Below, piece after piece: positions 49,849 to 60,130 of a DNA stretch of 64,000 bases. Origin of the DNA: Methylomarinum vadi (GTDB lineage Bacteria; Pseudomonadota; Gammaproteobacteria; Methylococcales; Methylomonadaceae); contig NZ_JPON01000001.1 in assembly GCF_000733935.1 (NCBI RefSeq), positions 682,001 to 746,000 of the forward strand, in the 5' to 3' direction. Made by a program: the position numbers and the translations under genes. Under the pieces are notes generated by a model. That model did not search any database. It was not told where the DNA came from and was given only the letters and a program-made list of their open reading frames with translations. How positions within the stretch are numbered: position 1 is the first letter of the stretch; every line of letters begins with the position of its first letter.

Positions 49849-49939
49849 TTAGTTATTATTGCCTAAAGGCAAGCATACACATCCAAAACAATAATAAAAA
49901 CAAACATTGGAGATGCCCGCGTAAAGCGGGCTTTTTATT
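49849..49939 (+). ncRNA. Candidate small RNA, about 90 nt
   Basis: Starts at a consensus-like promoter and ends at a strong intrinsic terminator. The body can fold: TTATTATT (49853-49860) pairs with AATAATAA (49890-49897), enclosing a small GCC-TAAA-GGC hairpin (49861-49870). An unpaired CAAACATTGGAGAT segment precedes the terminator stem. It lacks a start codon with a credible ribosome site and no gene follows on this strand, so it is not a leader. No known RNA family recognised. Confidence 0.5.
49915..49939 (+). terminator. Strong intrinsic terminator
   Basis: GCCCGC (49915-49920), loop GTAAA, GCGGGC (49926-49931), then TTTTTATT. Textbook form. It is 320 bp from bepA, beyond that gene's own terminator, so it most likely ends the candidate small RNA. 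Confidence 0.85.
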
Positions 49940-50053
49940 GCCCGCAGGAAAATCGCCCGGCCTCAGTTTTCCCTGAGCTTCAACCTTTATATCCTTGATA
50001 ATCTAAGCACGCAAGACATTCCTATCGTTTTCAGATTTTTTAATTTTTGGCGT

Positions 50054-50085
50054 AAAAAACCGGGAACGATCGTTACGCCCCCGGT
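50054..50085 (-). terminator. Intrinsic terminator of the TonB-dependent receptor gene
   Basis: On the minus strand ACCGGG (50085-50080) pairs with CCCGGT (50064-50059) and is followed by a run of T. A palindromic AACGATCGTT inside the loop can add a second stem. It is 22 nt after the stop at 50108. Confidence 0.75.
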
Positions 50086-50107
50086 CGGTTGGCCCCCTTC
50101 TTTGTCT

Positions 50108-52426
50108 TTACAACGTGATCCTCACGCCAACCCAGCCCGCTCTTGGCGCACCCGGCGACACGAAACGCGGATTGTCGAAGTCATCTCCCAGTACCTCGTC
50201 CGCTTCGCCATAAACGCCAAAGGTTTTGTAATCGCGGTCAAAGATATTGTCAATCTTGCCGAACACAGTCAGATAATCCGTGACCTTGACTTCGGTTCGC
50301 GCATTGAACAGCCAATAGCCGCCCAGCGGATCGGTCAGATTAGCTTCGTCGCCACGAAAATACTGCTCGCCGCTGTATTGAGTATCGATCGCCAGCGACC
50401 AGCGTTGCCATAACGTCACACCCAAAGTGGCTTTATAGAGATGCTCGGGCAACCCCGGTATCCTGTCTCCACGCCTCACCCTCGCGGCCTCGTCGTTATC
50501 CAGAGGATTTTGAATCGTGAAACCGTCCAGGTAGCGCGCGTTCAGATACGTATAATTGGTGGAAAAATGCCAATCGTCGATCTCGCTGAACAATTGCGGC
50601 AAGCCCACGCTGAATCCGCTTTCGACACCATAACGCAATGTCTGGCCGACATTGCTGAAGTAGCCTTCGCTAAGACTGTCGCCGTCACGACGGAAAATGA
50701 TGTCGTCGTGATTGGTGGTATGGAAAAAGCCGACATTCCACGACAAACGCCCCTCGCCCATCAACTCGTTGAGGTTGCCGCGAAAACCGGTTTCCCAGGA
50801 TTTCGCCACCACCTGGTCCAACGGCGGATCCGCCAAGAAGGAATTCGGCAAGCGGCAAGGATCTTCCGGATCGGCGCAACTTAACTCCATCGGCGTCGGC
50901 ACCCGCGACGATTCGCTGTAGCTGCCGTACATCGTCACGTTATCCAGCATTCTCCAAGTATAGCCGACCGAAGGATTGAAGCGCTCGAAATTATGGTGGC
51001 CACTCAACTTGTCTTCCCCATCGAGAAAACGGGACCGCATATTACGCATATCGATGCTGGTATGATTGTAGCGGCCGGCGAAAGTCACGTCGAAATCGTC
51101 GGTCAGCGAAAAGGTGTCGCTGAAATAGAAGCTGTAGTTTTCCGTCGTCGTGTTCAATCTGACCCGCGCCTCATCGATCAAAATACCGCTTCCGATCGTC
51201 CCGCGCGAATCGGTCAACTGCGCCAGCTCGGTGTCCGACTCGAAATGGACATCGGCGTAATCGTAGGCGGCGCCGAAGATGAAACTGTTTTCATGCCCGA
51301 AGATATCATGGCTGAACAACGACTGTATCGTGCCGCCGGTGCTGCGCATGTGGGTCTGGCTGGTATTGTTGGTCGCACCTTCAACACTGTCAGAGGCAGC
51401 CACCGGACTAGCAAAAATATCTTCGACAATCTCGTTTTCTTCATCACAGAGTAAACCGTTTGGAGGATCACATTCCTCGAAATCGCTATCGTCGCCGTTG
51501 AATGTCTTGATTCGGTTCTGTCTGAAATAGGCGTTGCCGCTCAACTGGATGTTATCGGTCACGTCGAAACTTCCCGACAATTCGGAAAAGAACATACGGG
51601 TAATGGTCTGGTCCGGATGAGTGAAGATCGCCTTTCGCTGTAGATTGTGGAGCTGTTCAGGCACCGCGCCGTTGCCCTTCATGTCGTTGTCGTTGGCGCC
51701 CAAGGTCAAATCCAGACTGCCGCGCTCGTTACGCCAACTCAAGGTGCCGAATACCTGTTGCGCCGAGGTCGGGGAAAAATCGCGCCAGCCTTCCTCGTCG
51801 AAATGGCGCAGATCGATGAAATAGCCAAAAGTGCCGTTGTTCCAGCCGCTGCTCAATTCCTCGGAGTGCCGGTCCCAGGAGCCGCCATAGGCTTCGAGTC
51901 GATGACCGGGCGCGGAAAAACCGGTCTTGGTCTTGACCGAAATCGCGCCGCCCAGGGTATTCAAACCATAAACCGGGTTCGAGCCCGGACTCAACGTCAT
52001 CGTGTCGATCGCACCTGGAGGTAACAAATCCCAGTTAACCGAATCGCCGAAGGGTTCGTTGAAGCGCACACCATTGACATAAACCGACAAACCCTGCGGT
52101 AACCCCAGCAACGGGGAGGCGACAAAACCACGGTAATAGACGTCTGGCTGTAACGGATTGTTCTGCGCTTCGTTGATATGCACGCTGCCCATATAGCGAT
52201 TCATATAATCGGACAGGGAAAGGCTTTGTGCGTCTTGCAATTGTTCCGAGGTGACCGTCTGCACATGAGCGGGTACTTTTTCCGCAGCAATTTCTCCACT
52301 TTGCAGCGGCGTTATACCGATGACTTCGACGGTATCCAGTCTGACCGCCGGTTTTTCATCGGCAAGCGCCTCCCCGATTCCGCTCAAGCAGAATAAAGGC
52401 AGCAGGCCTGGCACAACTTTCTTCAT
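50108..52426 (-). CDS. TonB-dependent outer-membrane receptor
   Basis: 772 residues from ATG 52426, chosen for the signal peptide MKKVVPGLLPLFCLSGIGEALA and the GAGAGAG ribosome site; an upstream in-frame start would bury the signal. Right after cleavage is a TonB-box-like DTVEVIG, then the plug domain (residues about 45-165: SLSDYMNRYMG, VYVNGVRFNEPFG, GLNTLGGAISVKTK) and a 22-strand barrel ending GWVGVRITL. Ligand unknown; no cobalamin riboswitch or siderophore gene is nearby. Acidic DPEDPC and CDPPNGLLCDE loops contain Cys pairs, perhaps extracellular disulfides. Single-gene unit, divergent from the ZIP transporter. Confidence 0.93.
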   Translation of the reverse strand: MKKVVPGLLPLFCLSGIGEALADEKPAVRLDTVEVIGITPLQSGEIAAEKVPAHVQTVTSEQLQDAQSLSLSDYMNRYMGSVHINEAQNNPLQPDVYYRGFVASPLLGLPQGLSVYVNGVRFNEPFGDSVNWDLLPPGAIDTMTLSPGSNPVYGLNTLGGAISVKTKTGFSAPGHRLEAYGGSWDRHSEELSSGWNNGTFGYFIDLRHFDEEGWRDFSPTSAQQVFGTLSWRNERGSLDLTLGANDNDMKGNGAVPEQLHNLQRKAIFTHPDQTITRMFFSELSGSFDVTDNIQLSGNAYFRQNRIKTFNGDDSDFEECDPPNGLLCDEENEIVEDIFASPVAASDSVEGATNNTSQTHMRSTGGTIQSLFSHDIFGHENSFIFGAAYDYADVHFESDTELAQLTDSRGTIGSGILIDEARVRLNTTTENYSFYFSDTFSLTDDFDVTFAGRYNHTSIDMRNMRSRFLDGEDKLSGHHNFERFNPSVGYTWRMLDNVTMYGSYSESSRVPTPMELSCADPEDPCRLPNSFLADPPLDQVVAKSWETGFRGNLNELMGEGRLSWNVGFFHTTNHDDIIFRRDGDSLSEGYFSNVGQTLRYGVESGFSVGLPQLFSEIDDWHFSTNYTYLNARYLDGFTIQNPLDNDEAARVRRGDRIPGLPEHLYKATLGVTLWQRWSLAIDTQYSGEQYFRGDEANLTDPLGGYWLFNARTEVKVTDYLTVFGKIDNIFDRDYKTFGVYGEADEVLGDDFDNPRFVSPGAPRAGWVGVRITL

Positions 52427-52583
52427 CTCTCTCTCGTGTTCAGCAAAAAAGGAAAATAATAATGAAAATAGGCGGCTGCATACACCGTCAAAACCAAAAA
52501 AGGAAAAATTCCCAGGAGAATTGATCACGTCCCTTATAAAAATGAATCGATAGCAAAACCATACTTTTGGTCATGGGTTTGGC

Positions 52584-52589
52584 TATAAT
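52584..52589 (+). promoter_or_regulatory. Candidate -10 box for the ZIP transporter gene
   Basis: TATAAT 36 bp before ATG 52625 in the gap shared with the TonB receptor. No consensus -35 is seen at 16-18 bp. A metal-responsive activator or repressor site could be present but no clear palindrome was found. Confidence 0.45.
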
Positions 52590-52624
52590 GGCGACACTCC
52601 ATAATTAGAAAAACAGGAAATTCC

Positions 52625-53554
52625 ATGGCAAATATTCAAACCTTCCTAGAAGCCCAGTATTCCCGTTTACAAGCCAGCCCTTATTATCAGAAAATCATGG
52701 CCCAGCCGCAGCCGCAACGTAATCTTTCGTTAATCGGATTGTTTCTGCTCTCTCAACTAGTTATCTTCGGCGGCTTATATCTGTTCTTCGGCAAAATTGT
52801 CGTTCTCGGATTTATCGCCAGTATTTTGGCCGGCTTGGCAACCGGCGTCGGAGCACTTCCGGCCATATTGTTCAAAAAAATCTCGCCGCGCGTATTCAGC
52901 AGCATGCTGGGGATGGCGGCCGGCGTCATGTTGGCGGCAACGGCCTTCTCGCTGGTCGTTCCCGGCATCGAATTCGGCGACCAGCTTTGGCCCAACAAGG
53001 GGCTGTGGGTCACCTGCGCCGGCATGATCATAGGTGCCTGGTTCCTGCATTATGCCGATGAGAAATTACCTCATCTACATCTGGATTCCGCGCCGGGCGC
53101 TAACCTGGACACCTTGCAGAAAATTTCCCTGTTCATCGTCGCCATCACGATCCACAATTTCCCCGAAGGCATGTCGGTCGGGGTCAGCTTCGGTGCCGGC
53201 GATGTCAAAAACGGCACCGTGCTCGCGATCGCCATCGGCCTGCAAAACATGCCCGAAGGACTGGCGGTGGCACTACCGTTGCTCGGCCTGGGCTACAACA
53301 AATGGAAGGCAGTCGGCATCGCCACGCTGACCGGGCTGGTCGAGCCGGTCGGAGGGCTGCTGGGCGCGACGATGGTTTCGGTATTTTCCCCGATTCTGCC
53401 GATCGCTATGGGATTCGCCGCCGGCGCCATGCTATTCGTCATCAGCGAGGAAATCATTCCGGAAACGCACGCTACCGGCCGGTCACGGGTCGCCACCTTC
53501 GCGCTGATGGCCGGCTTCATTGTCATGTTGTCTTTGGAGAAAATTCTCGGTTAA
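52625..53554 (+). CDS. ZIP-family divalent metal transporter
   Basis: 309 residues, eight TM helices. The metal-binding helix IV carries HNFPEGMSVGVSFG and helix V GLQNMPEGLAVALPL, both with the ZIP signature (H/N-x-x-x-E). The N-terminal 45 residues are a soluble extension before helix 1. ZIP proteins import zinc, iron or manganese into the cytoplasm. It is followed, 81 bp on, by a GDT1-type exporter. Confidence 0.93.
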   Translation: MANIQTFLEAQYSRLQASPYYQKIMAQPQPQRNLSLIGLFLLSQLVIFGGLYLFFGKIVVLGFIASILAGLATGVGALPAILFKKISPRVFSSMLGMAAGVMLAATAFSLVVPGIEFGDQLWPNKGLWVTCAGMIIGAWFLHYADEKLPHLHLDSAPGANLDTLQKISLFIVAITIHNFPEGMSVGVSFGAGDVKNGTVLAIAIGLQNMPEGLAVALPLLGLGYNKWKAVGIATLTGLVEPVGGLLGATMVSVFSPILPIAMGFAAGAMLFVISEEIIPETHATGRSRVATFALMAGFIVMLSLEKILG

Positions 53555-53635
53555 TTTTTGCGGCCCTGATTACTTTCGGACATTTTTTACTATCCAGGAT
53601 CAGTTTAAACGCCCGGACCGCCTTCTTAATTAACT

Positions 53636-54322
53636 ATGTTGATAATGGAATACTTGCAAACAATTGCCGATTTTTTGACTTCAAAACATTTTGCCGAGCT
53701 CTCGGCGACGGCCGGTACTAGCTTCGCCCTGATCGCGGCAGCGGAAATCGGCGACAAAAGCCAATTGGTCTGTATGACGTTGGCGTCAAGACACCGTGGC
53801 AGGCCAGTCATCTGGGGCGCCGTCGCCGCCTTCGCCCTGCTGAACACGCTGGCTGTCGTGTTCGGCGCCGCCATCGCCAAATGGCTGCCGGATTACGTCG
53901 TCGCGGCGACGGTTGCCTTGTTGTTTACCGCCTTCGGCCTGCATGCCTTGCTTAATCACGACGAAGATGAAGACGAGGAAGTCTTGGAAAAAAGCGGCCA
54001 CGGTATTTTTTTCACGACCTTCGTATTGATCACCTTCGCCGAATTCGGCGATAAGACCCAGCTTGCCGTCGTCGCCTTCAGCAGTACCGCCAATCCCTAT
54101 GCTGTATGGATCGGCTCGACACTGGCCTTGATCTTCACCTCGGCGATGGGCGTGCTGGCGGGACGCACGATTCTGCAAAAGCTGCCGCTATCGTTGTTGC
54201 ATAAAATCAGCGGCATCATCTTTCTGATCCTGGCCGGCATCGCCGTGGTCCGTACTTATGATAGCGTCCTGATTGCTCTGGCTGACGGTACCTTCCCGTT
54301 ATTCTGGCAAGATTGGCTATAG
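53636..54322 (+). CDS. TMEM165/GDT1 (UPF0016) family cation transporter
   Basis: 228 residues from ATG 53636 (a second ATG three codons on is possible). Six TM helices and two copies of the family motif: EIGDKSQ at 37-43 and EFGDKTQ near 137. An acidic DEDEDEEVLE loop lies between the halves. Bacterial members (MneA-like) export manganese; eukaryotic ones exchange Ca/Mn for protons. Pairing with a ZIP importer suggests Mn balance. Confidence 0.92.
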   Translation: MLIMEYLQTIADFLTSKHFAELSATAGTSFALIAAAEIGDKSQLVCMTLASRHRGRPVIWGAVAAFALLNTLAVVFGAAIAKWLPDYVVAATVALLFTAFGLHALLNHDEDEDEEVLEKSGHGIFFTTFVLITFAEFGDKTQLAVVAFSSTANPYAVWIGSTLALIFTSAMGVLAGRTILQKLPLSLLHKISGIIFLILAGIAVVRTYDSVLIALADGTFPLFWQDWL

Positions 54323-54389
54323 CGAATATTTGAAATCGCCCTCGCTCGGACTTAGACTATAGTTGTCACCCAGCAACCGATCGAGTCCA

Positions 54390-55469
54390 GTGTCCGATCT
54401 CAAACGCACCGCCTTATACGATCTCCATCTGGCTTTGCAGGCCCGGATGGTTCCCTTCGCCGGTTACGCGATGCCGCAGCAATATCCCGGCGGCATCATC
54501 GCCGAACATCTGCATTGCCGCGAGCAGGCCGGCTTTTTCGATATTTCCCACATGGGACAATGCTTCATCAGCGGGGACAACGTCGCCGAACAACTGGAAG
54601 CCTTGACTCCTGCCGTGGCCAGGAAGTTGGAGATCGGCGACCAGTGTTACACGGTGTTGACCAATACCGAGGGCGGCATCATCGACGACATCATCATCAG
54701 CCGGCTGGAGGAAAGCTATATGCTGGTCGTCAACGCCGCCTGCAAGGACAAGGACTTCACGCTATTGACCGATCATTTCGGCGAACGCTGCTATATCGCC
54801 AGCGAAAGATCCTTGTTCGCTTTGCAAGGTCCGGCCGCGATTGAAGTCATCCAGCTGTTGGCGCCCGAGGCCGGCCATCTAAAATTCATGCAGATCCGTC
54901 CCGACCGACTCGGCAACATCGATTGCATCATCAGCCGCAGCGGCTATACCGGCGAGGACGGCTTCGAAATTTCCGTCGCCCATACGGATGCCCGCCCTCT
55001 GGCCGAATTACTTTTGTCGTTTGCCCCCGTGAAGCCTATTGGCTTGGGCGCTCGAGACACCTTACGCATGGAAGCCGGTTTGAGCCTTTATGGCCATGAA
55101 CTCAACGAGGACATTAGCCCGGTCGAAGCCGGGCTAGGTTGGCTGATCAGCAAAAACACGCATACGTTTTCAGGCAGTGAAATCATACAGCGACAATTGC
55201 AACATGGGGCCGGCAGAAAAAGAATCGGTTTGCTGGTCGAGGGCAAAATTCCGGTTAGGGAACACTGCCGACTGTTCGATGCCGATGGAAATGAAGTCGG
55301 CGTCACCACCAGCGGCGGCTTTTCTCCGACCCTGAAACAACCGATCGCCCTGGCATTAGTCGATAGCCGCTGCCGGGAGCAAACATTTTACGCCCGGATC
55401 AGGAATCGTAAAATCACGCTCCGAGCGACTCCGCTGCCATTCGTGCCCCATCGCTATTATCGAGGATAA
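54390..55469 (+). CDS. gcvT: Glycine cleavage system T protein (aminomethyltransferase)
   Basis: About 359 residues from GTG 54390 (a TTG at 54363 would add nine residues). The N-terminal [26 protein letters not shown], the folate-binding [16 protein letters not shown], and [20 protein letters not shown] are all typical. It transfers the methylene carbon from aminomethyl-H protein to tetrahydrofolate. It is 2 nt upstream of gcvP; gcvH is not between them, unlike gcvTHP. The 40-bp space before it has no room for a glycine riboswitch. Confidence 0.95.
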   Translation: MSDLKRTALYDLHLALQARMVPFAGYAMPQQYPGGIIAEHLHCREQAGFFDISHMGQCFISGDNVAEQLEALTPAVARKLEIGDQCYTVLTNTEGGIIDDIIISRLEESYMLVVNAACKDKDFTLLTDHFGERCYIASERSLFALQGPAAIEVIQLLAPEAGHLKFMQIRPDRLGNIDCIISRSGYTGEDGFEISVAHTDARPLAELLLSFAPVKPIGLGARDTLRMEAGLSLYGHELNEDISPVEAGLGWLISKNTHTFSGSEIIQRQLQHGAGRKRIGLLVEGKIPVREHCRLFDADGNEVGVTTSGGFSPTLKQPIALALVDSRCREQTFYARIRNRKITLRATPLPFVPHRYYRG

Positions 55470-55471
55470 TC

Positions 55472-58369
55472 ATGTCTATGTCCCGCCCGAGCCTGAATCA
55501 ACTTGAAATGCGCGGTAATTTCATCCGACGCCATATCGGCCCTAACCCGCGACAACAGCAGGCGATGTTGGAAGCATTGGGCTTGGATAAACTGGAAGAC
55601 CTGATCGGTCAGGCGATCCCCGACAACATCCTCAACAAAGACGCGTTGAAGCTGACCGACACCATTAGCGAGCGGGCCGTCATCAACTATCTGCGCAAAA
55701 TGCGCAACCGCAACAAGGTTTACACTTCGCTGATCGGTTTGGGGTATTACGACACCATCATGCCAGCCGTGATCAAACGCAATGTATTGGAAAACCCCGG
55801 CTGGTATACCGCCTATACCCCCTACCAAGCCGAGGTCAGCCAGGGACGCTTGGAAGCCCTGCTGAATTTTCAGCAAATGGTTTGCGACCTGACCGGCATG
55901 GAACTGGCCAATGCTTCGCTGCTGGACGAAGCCACCGCCGCCGCCGAAGCGATGGCGATGTCGCGGCGCTTGTCGAAAAGCGCCTCGAACCAGGTCTTTA
56001 TCGATCACGAATGCCATCCGCAAACGATCGCCGTCATGCAAACCCGGGCCCGATCTTTCGGCTATGATATCGTCATCGGCGATCCTTATCGGCAATTGGA
56101 CAAACAGGATTTTTTCGCGCTATTGCTGCAATACCCCAACAGTCAAGGCGAGATTCACGACATCGGCGACGCCGTCCGCATCGCCCACGACAAAGCGGCG
56201 CTGGTCACGGTCGCCGCCGACCTGCTCAGCCTGGTCGTTCTGAAATCTCCGGGCGAATTCGGCGCCGATATCGTGGTCGGCAACTCCCAGCGTTTCGGCG
56301 TGCCGATGGGTTACGGCGGACCGCACGCGGCGTTTTTCGCCACCCGCGACGCCTTCAAACGCAGCACGCCCGGCCGCATCATCGGGGTCTCCAAGGACAG
56401 TCACGGTCAATATGCCCTGCGCATGGCGCTGCAGACGCGCGAACAGCACATCCGCCGCGACAAGGCCACCAGCAATATTTGCACCTCGCAGGTGCTATTG
56501 GCCGTGATCGCCGGTTTCTACGCCATCTATCACGGTCCAAGCGGGCTATCGTTGATCGCCGGGAGGGTGCATCGCTACGCCCAAATTCTGGCCAAGGGCC
56601 TCGAGCGGCTGGGGTACGCGGTACAAACGCACCATTTTTTCGACACCTTCGTCGTGCATACGCCGGGCAAGGCCAAGCGTATCGCCAACAAGGCCCAGGA
56701 AGCGGAAATCAACCTGCGCATCATCGACCCCGATCACCTCGGCATTGCGCTGGACGAAACCACCAACCGCGATGTCATTCGCGCGGTATGGCGGGTCTTC
56801 TCCGGCCCGAGCGGCGAACAACCGGAAATCAACTCGATCGATCACAGTCTGGAGGAATGCATTCCCGATGCGTTGTTGCGGAAGGACGCTATCCTGCAGC
56901 ATCCGGTGTTCGAGCAATACCATTCGGAAACCGAAATGATGCGCTACATGCGCAGACTGGCGCGCAAGGATATCGCCCTGGACCGCAGCATGATCCCGCT
57001 CGGCTCGTGCACGATGAAACTGAATGCCGCCACCGAGATGCAGGCGCTGTCCTACCATCAATTCAACGGCCTGCATCCTTTCGCGCCGCTGCATCAAACG
57101 CTGGGTTATCAACAATTGTTCGAGGAACTCGAAGACATGCTGTGCGACCTGACCGGCTTCGACGCCTTCTCTTTTCAACCCAACGCCGGATCGCAAGGCG
57201 AATACACCGGATTGCTGGTCATTCGAAAATATCACGAAGTACGCGGCGAAGGTCAACGCGATATCTGCCTGATTCCCGCTTCCGCCCACGGCACCAATCC
57301 GGCCAGCGCGGTGATGGCTGGTCTGAAGGTGGTGGTCTTGGCTTGCGACGACAACGGCAATGTCAGCGTGGCCGATTTAAAGAAAAAGGCCGCCGATTAT
57401 CACGACCGACTGGCGGCGCTGATGATCACCTATCCGTCCACGCACGGGGTGTTCGAGGAAGCGTTCCGCGACATCTGCGACATCGTCCATCAACACGGCG
57501 GCCAGGTCTATCTGGACGGCGCCAACTTCAACGCCTTAGTCGGCCTGAGCCGGCCCGGCAAGATCGGCGCCGACGTCGCCCACCTCAATCTGCACAAGAC
57601 CTTCAGCATTCCGCACGGTGGCGGCGGCCCCGGTGTCGGGCCGATCGGCGTCGGAATGCATCTGGCGCCCTATCTGCCCGACCATCCTCTAATAAAAGGC
57701 GTCAATCCGCATCAAACCCCCGCCGGCACGGTCGGTGCCGTCTCCGCGGCGCCCTGGGGTTCGGCCAGCATCCTGACCATCTCCTGGGCCTATATCGCGA
57801 TGATGGGCGCGCAAGGCTTGAAGCAAGCCACGTTGACCGCGATATTGAACGCCAATTACATCGCCAAGCGATTGGCGCCGCATTATCCGATTCTCTACAC
57901 CGGCAAGAACAATCATGTCGCCCACGAATGCATCATCGACTGTCGGGCGTTCAAGCAATCGTGCAACGTGACCGTCGAGGACATCGCCAAACGCCTGATC
58001 GATTACGGCTTCCACGCTCCCACCGTATCGTTCCCCGTGGCCGACACGATGATGATCGAACCGACCGAAAGCGAAAGCCAGGCCGAGATCGACCGCTTCT
58101 GCGACGCCTTGATCGAAATCAGAAAGGAAATTGCGGCCATCGAAAACGGCCAGTCCGATCCAGCCAATAACGTCCTGCATAATGCGCCGCATTGCCACTG
58201 CTTATTATTGGGCGAGTGGAAACTGCCTTACTCCAAAACGCAAGCCTTTTTCCCCGGACCTCATCAGAGCGTGGATAAGTATTGGCCGCCGGTCGGACGC
58301 ATCGACAATGTTTACGGCGACCGCCACCTGCAATGCACCTGCCCGCCAGTTTCGGAATACGTTGAATGA
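55472..58369 (+). CDS. gcvP: Glycine dehydrogenase (decarboxylating), P protein
   Basis: 965 residues, the single-chain form with two fused halves, each a PLP type I fold. The catalytic Lys lies in [19 protein letters not shown] (near residue 708). N-terminal [13 protein letters not shown] and the middle [14 protein letters not shown] are diagnostic. It decarboxylates glycine and passes the aminomethyl group to H protein. Transcribed with gcvT. Confidence 0.97.
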   Translation: MSMSRPSLNQLEMRGNFIRRHIGPNPRQQQAMLEALGLDKLEDLIGQAIPDNILNKDALKLTDTISERAVINYLRKMRNRNKVYTSLIGLGYYDTIMPAVIKRNVLENPGWYTAYTPYQAEVSQGRLEALLNFQQMVCDLTGMELANASLLDEATAAAEAMAMSRRLSKSASNQVFIDHECHPQTIAVMQTRARSFGYDIVIGDPYRQLDKQDFFALLLQYPNSQGEIHDIGDAVRIAHDKAALVTVAADLLSLVVLKSPGEFGADIVVGNSQRFGVPMGYGGPHAAFFATRDAFKRSTPGRIIGVSKDSHGQYALRMALQTREQHIRRDKATSNICTSQVLLAVIAGFYAIYHGPSGLSLIAGRVHRYAQILAKGLERLGYAVQTHHFFDTFVVHTPGKAKRIANKAQEAEINLRIIDPDHLGIALDETTNRDVIRAVWRVFSGPSGEQPEINSIDHSLEECIPDALLRKDAILQHPVFEQYHSETEMMRYMRRLARKDIALDRSMIPLGSCTMKLNAATEMQALSYHQFNGLHPFAPLHQTLGYQQLFEELEDMLCDLTGFDAFSFQPNAGSQGEYTGLLVIRKYHEVRGEGQRDICLIPASAHGTNPASAVMAGLKVVVLACDDNGNVSVADLKKKAADYHDRLAALMITYPSTHGVFEEAFRDICDIVHQHGGQVYLDGANFNALVGLSRPGKIGADVAHLNLHKTFSIPHGGGGPGVGPIGVGMHLAPYLPDHPLIKGVNPHQTPAGTVGAVSAAPWGSASILTISWAYIAMMGAQGLKQATLTAILNANYIAKRLAPHYPILYTGKNNHVAHECIIDCRAFKQSCNVTVEDIAKRLIDYGFHAPTVSFPVADTMMIEPTESESQAEIDRFCDALIEIRKEIAAIENGQSDPANNVLHNAPHCHCLLLGEWKLPYSKTQAFFPGPHQSVDKYWPPVGRIDNVYGDRHLQCTCPPVSEYVE

Positions 58370-58424
58370 AAGCCGGCCGTGGCAATGGACAGGGCACGTC
58401 GGGAAGGCCGTTTATGCCCTCAAG

Positions 58425-59573
58425 CTACGATTTATTGATAACGACGTTTTCCTTACTCAAATTCAATGAACAACAGCCATCGAGCAAGCATTGCAGTTCC
58501 TCGCCGACCATCGTGTAACGCCATCCGTGCAGCAAGGGGACATCGTTCTCACCGAAGATCAGCTTCTCCAGATCCTTGCGCGTCGCCAACACGATCGGAT
58601 TCAACGAATTCTCCTCCGCCCGGATGCGCACCACCGCGGTCAAAACATCCAGAACGGCCTCCTGCTGCTGGGTTTTCTTCGGCGGCCTGCCCTTTTCATG
58701 CAAAGGGATCGGCGGACGTTGCTTGGCTTGGTTGATCAAATCGCAGATCACCCGGCCATAGCGATTGACCAACCTTTCATTGATACCGCGCACTTTGGCC
58801 AATTCGGCCACATTGGCCGGTTGCAGCTTGGCCAGTTCCAACAGCATGTCGTCGCGGACCAACCAATTACGGGGTTTGTTGACCGATTGTGCCGTGCTTT
58901 CCCGCCACTCGCTCAAGGCCTGCACGATCGACAACTGCCGTCCGGTCAGTTTGTTCTTGCCTTTGATCTTCAACCAGGCATTGGCCGGCGAGATCTGATA
59001 AAGCTCGGTATCGTTAAGCTGCTTGAAATCGTTATCCAGCCAATGCAAACGGCCTAGCTTCTCCAGTTGCTCGCACATGATCTGATAGATCTTGCACAAA
59101 TAAATGACATCGTCCGCCGCGTATTGGATCTGCGCCTCGCTTAAGGGCCTGACAGTCCAATCGGTGCGGGTGTGGGCCTTGCTGAGGTTGATATTCAAAA
59201 AACTGGACACCAGCATCGCATAGCCGGGGTTTTCCTGGAATCCCAACAACGGCGCCGCTATTTGGGTATCGAAAATCGGTCCCGGCACCTTGCCGGTCAA
59301 TTGATAAAGGATTTCCAGGTCCTGGCGACTGGAATGCAATACCTTGATGATGTCGGGGCGATAAATCACGTCGAACAACTTGCCTAAATCGGGCAAGGCC
59401 AGGGGGTCGACGCAAGCGACCCAATCAGGCGTGGCAATTTGCAACAGGCAAAACTGGGGATAATAGGTTTTTTCCCGTAAAAATTCCGTGTCCATTGCGA
59501 TCCACGGTTCCTTGGCGATTTGCCGGCACAATGCGTCCAGCTTTTCGGTCGTATTAATGTATTGAATGGTCAT
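58425..59573 (-). CDS. rnd: Ribonuclease D
   Basis: 382 residues. DEDD exonuclease motifs are MDTEF (Asp 28, Glu 30), VLHSSRQDLEIL and YAADDVIYL. Two HRDC domains follow (LTGRQLSIVQALSEWRE onward, near 210-300). It trims tRNA 3' ends. Convergent with gcvP across 55 bp and divergent from the cyclotransferase gene. Confidence 0.95.
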   Translation of the reverse strand: MTIQYINTTEKLDALCRQIAKEPWIAMDTEFLREKTYYPQFCLLQIATPDWVACVDPLALPDLGKLFDVIYRPDIIKVLHSSRQDLEILYQLTGKVPGPIFDTQIAAPLLGFQENPGYAMLVSSFLNINLSKAHTRTDWTVRPLSEAQIQYAADDVIYLCKIYQIMCEQLEKLGRLHWLDNDFKQLNDTELYQISPANAWLKIKGKNKLTGRQLSIVQALSEWRESTAQSVNKPRNWLVRDDMLLELAKLQPANVAELAKVRGINERLVNRYGRVICDLINQAKQRPPIPLHEKGRPPKKTQQQEAVLDVLTAVVRIRAEENSLNPIVLATRKDLEKLIFGENDVPLLHGWRYTMVGEELQCLLDGCCSLNLSKENVVINKS

Positions 59574-59681
59574 AGTGCCGTAACAATAGCAGTTTTCCCC
59601 AAATTTAACAGTAATTGTATGGCTTAATCACGATAAAATAGCCGGCATAATGTATTTGCTTTTTCTCTTTCATTCAGAAAC

Positions 59682-60107
59682 ATGCTCAACGAATTGCTCT
59701 TTGTTTATGGAACGCTGCGGCAAAAAGTGGGTCACCCCCTGCATCGTCCATTAAAATTGTATGGCGAATGGTATCGGGACGCCTATATGCAGGGGTGTCT
59801 ATTCGACATAGCGGGTTACCCCGGTGCGATCGAATCGTTTAACCCCAGCCATCGCGTTAAGGGTGAATTATACCGAATCAATGATCGGAAAAGGTTGTTC
59901 GCCCTGTTGGATGACTACGAAGAATGCTCGAACAAATTCCCGAAGCCACATGAATATCAGCGTAAAATTGTCACTGTCCACACCATTCGAGGTGACATGC
60001 TTTCCGCATGGGCGTATATTTATCGTCGCTCCACAACACAACTGGAGCGAATCCCGGACGGAGATTATCTGCGTTTTCTGCGCCTACGAAATTCGGCACT
60101 CACATAA
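59682..60107 (+). CDS. Gamma-glutamylcyclotransferase-like (AIG2/GGCT fold) protein
   Basis: 141 residues with the signature LFVYGTLRQKVGHP at 6-19, and the catalytic-Glu region LLDDYEECS near 75. Members cyclise gamma-glutamyl amino acids to 5-oxoproline or act on gamma-glutamylamines. Precise substrate unknown. It precedes the oxidoreductase gene by 23 bp. Confidence 0.87.
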   Translation: MLNELLFVYGTLRQKVGHPLHRPLKLYGEWYRDAYMQGCLFDIAGYPGAIESFNPSHRVKGELYRINDRKRLFALLDDYEECSNKFPKPHEYQRKIVTVHTIRGDMLSAWAYIYRRSTTQLERIPDGDYLRFLRLRNSALT

Positions 60108-60130
60108 ACCAAGAGAGGTTTTGGTCCATT

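Larger units (their letters stand above)
49593..50107. other. 515-bp AT-rich intergenic region
   Basis: Holds, in order, an AT-rich terminator after bepA (49623-49644), phased T-tracts with a repeated GACACC...TTTTTTTTGAT unit (49677-49734), a promoter (49815-49842), a candidate small RNA ending in a strong terminator (49915-49939), and the TonB-receptor terminator (50054-50085). No protein gene was found: the only frames are 6-8 codons long. Confidence 0.7.

Noticed and set aside
52427-52624. Cobalamin riboswitch before the TonB-dependent receptor
   Set aside because: The gap is under 200 bp and no B12-box-like sequence was seen.
54323-54389. Glycine riboswitch before gcvT
   Set aside because: Too short and no paired-aptamer pattern.
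56479-58170. A 563-codon frame inside gcvP
   Set aside because: Alternate-frame shadow of a GC-rich conserved gene; composition is Arg/Ser-rich without domains, and gcvP is complete in its own frame.
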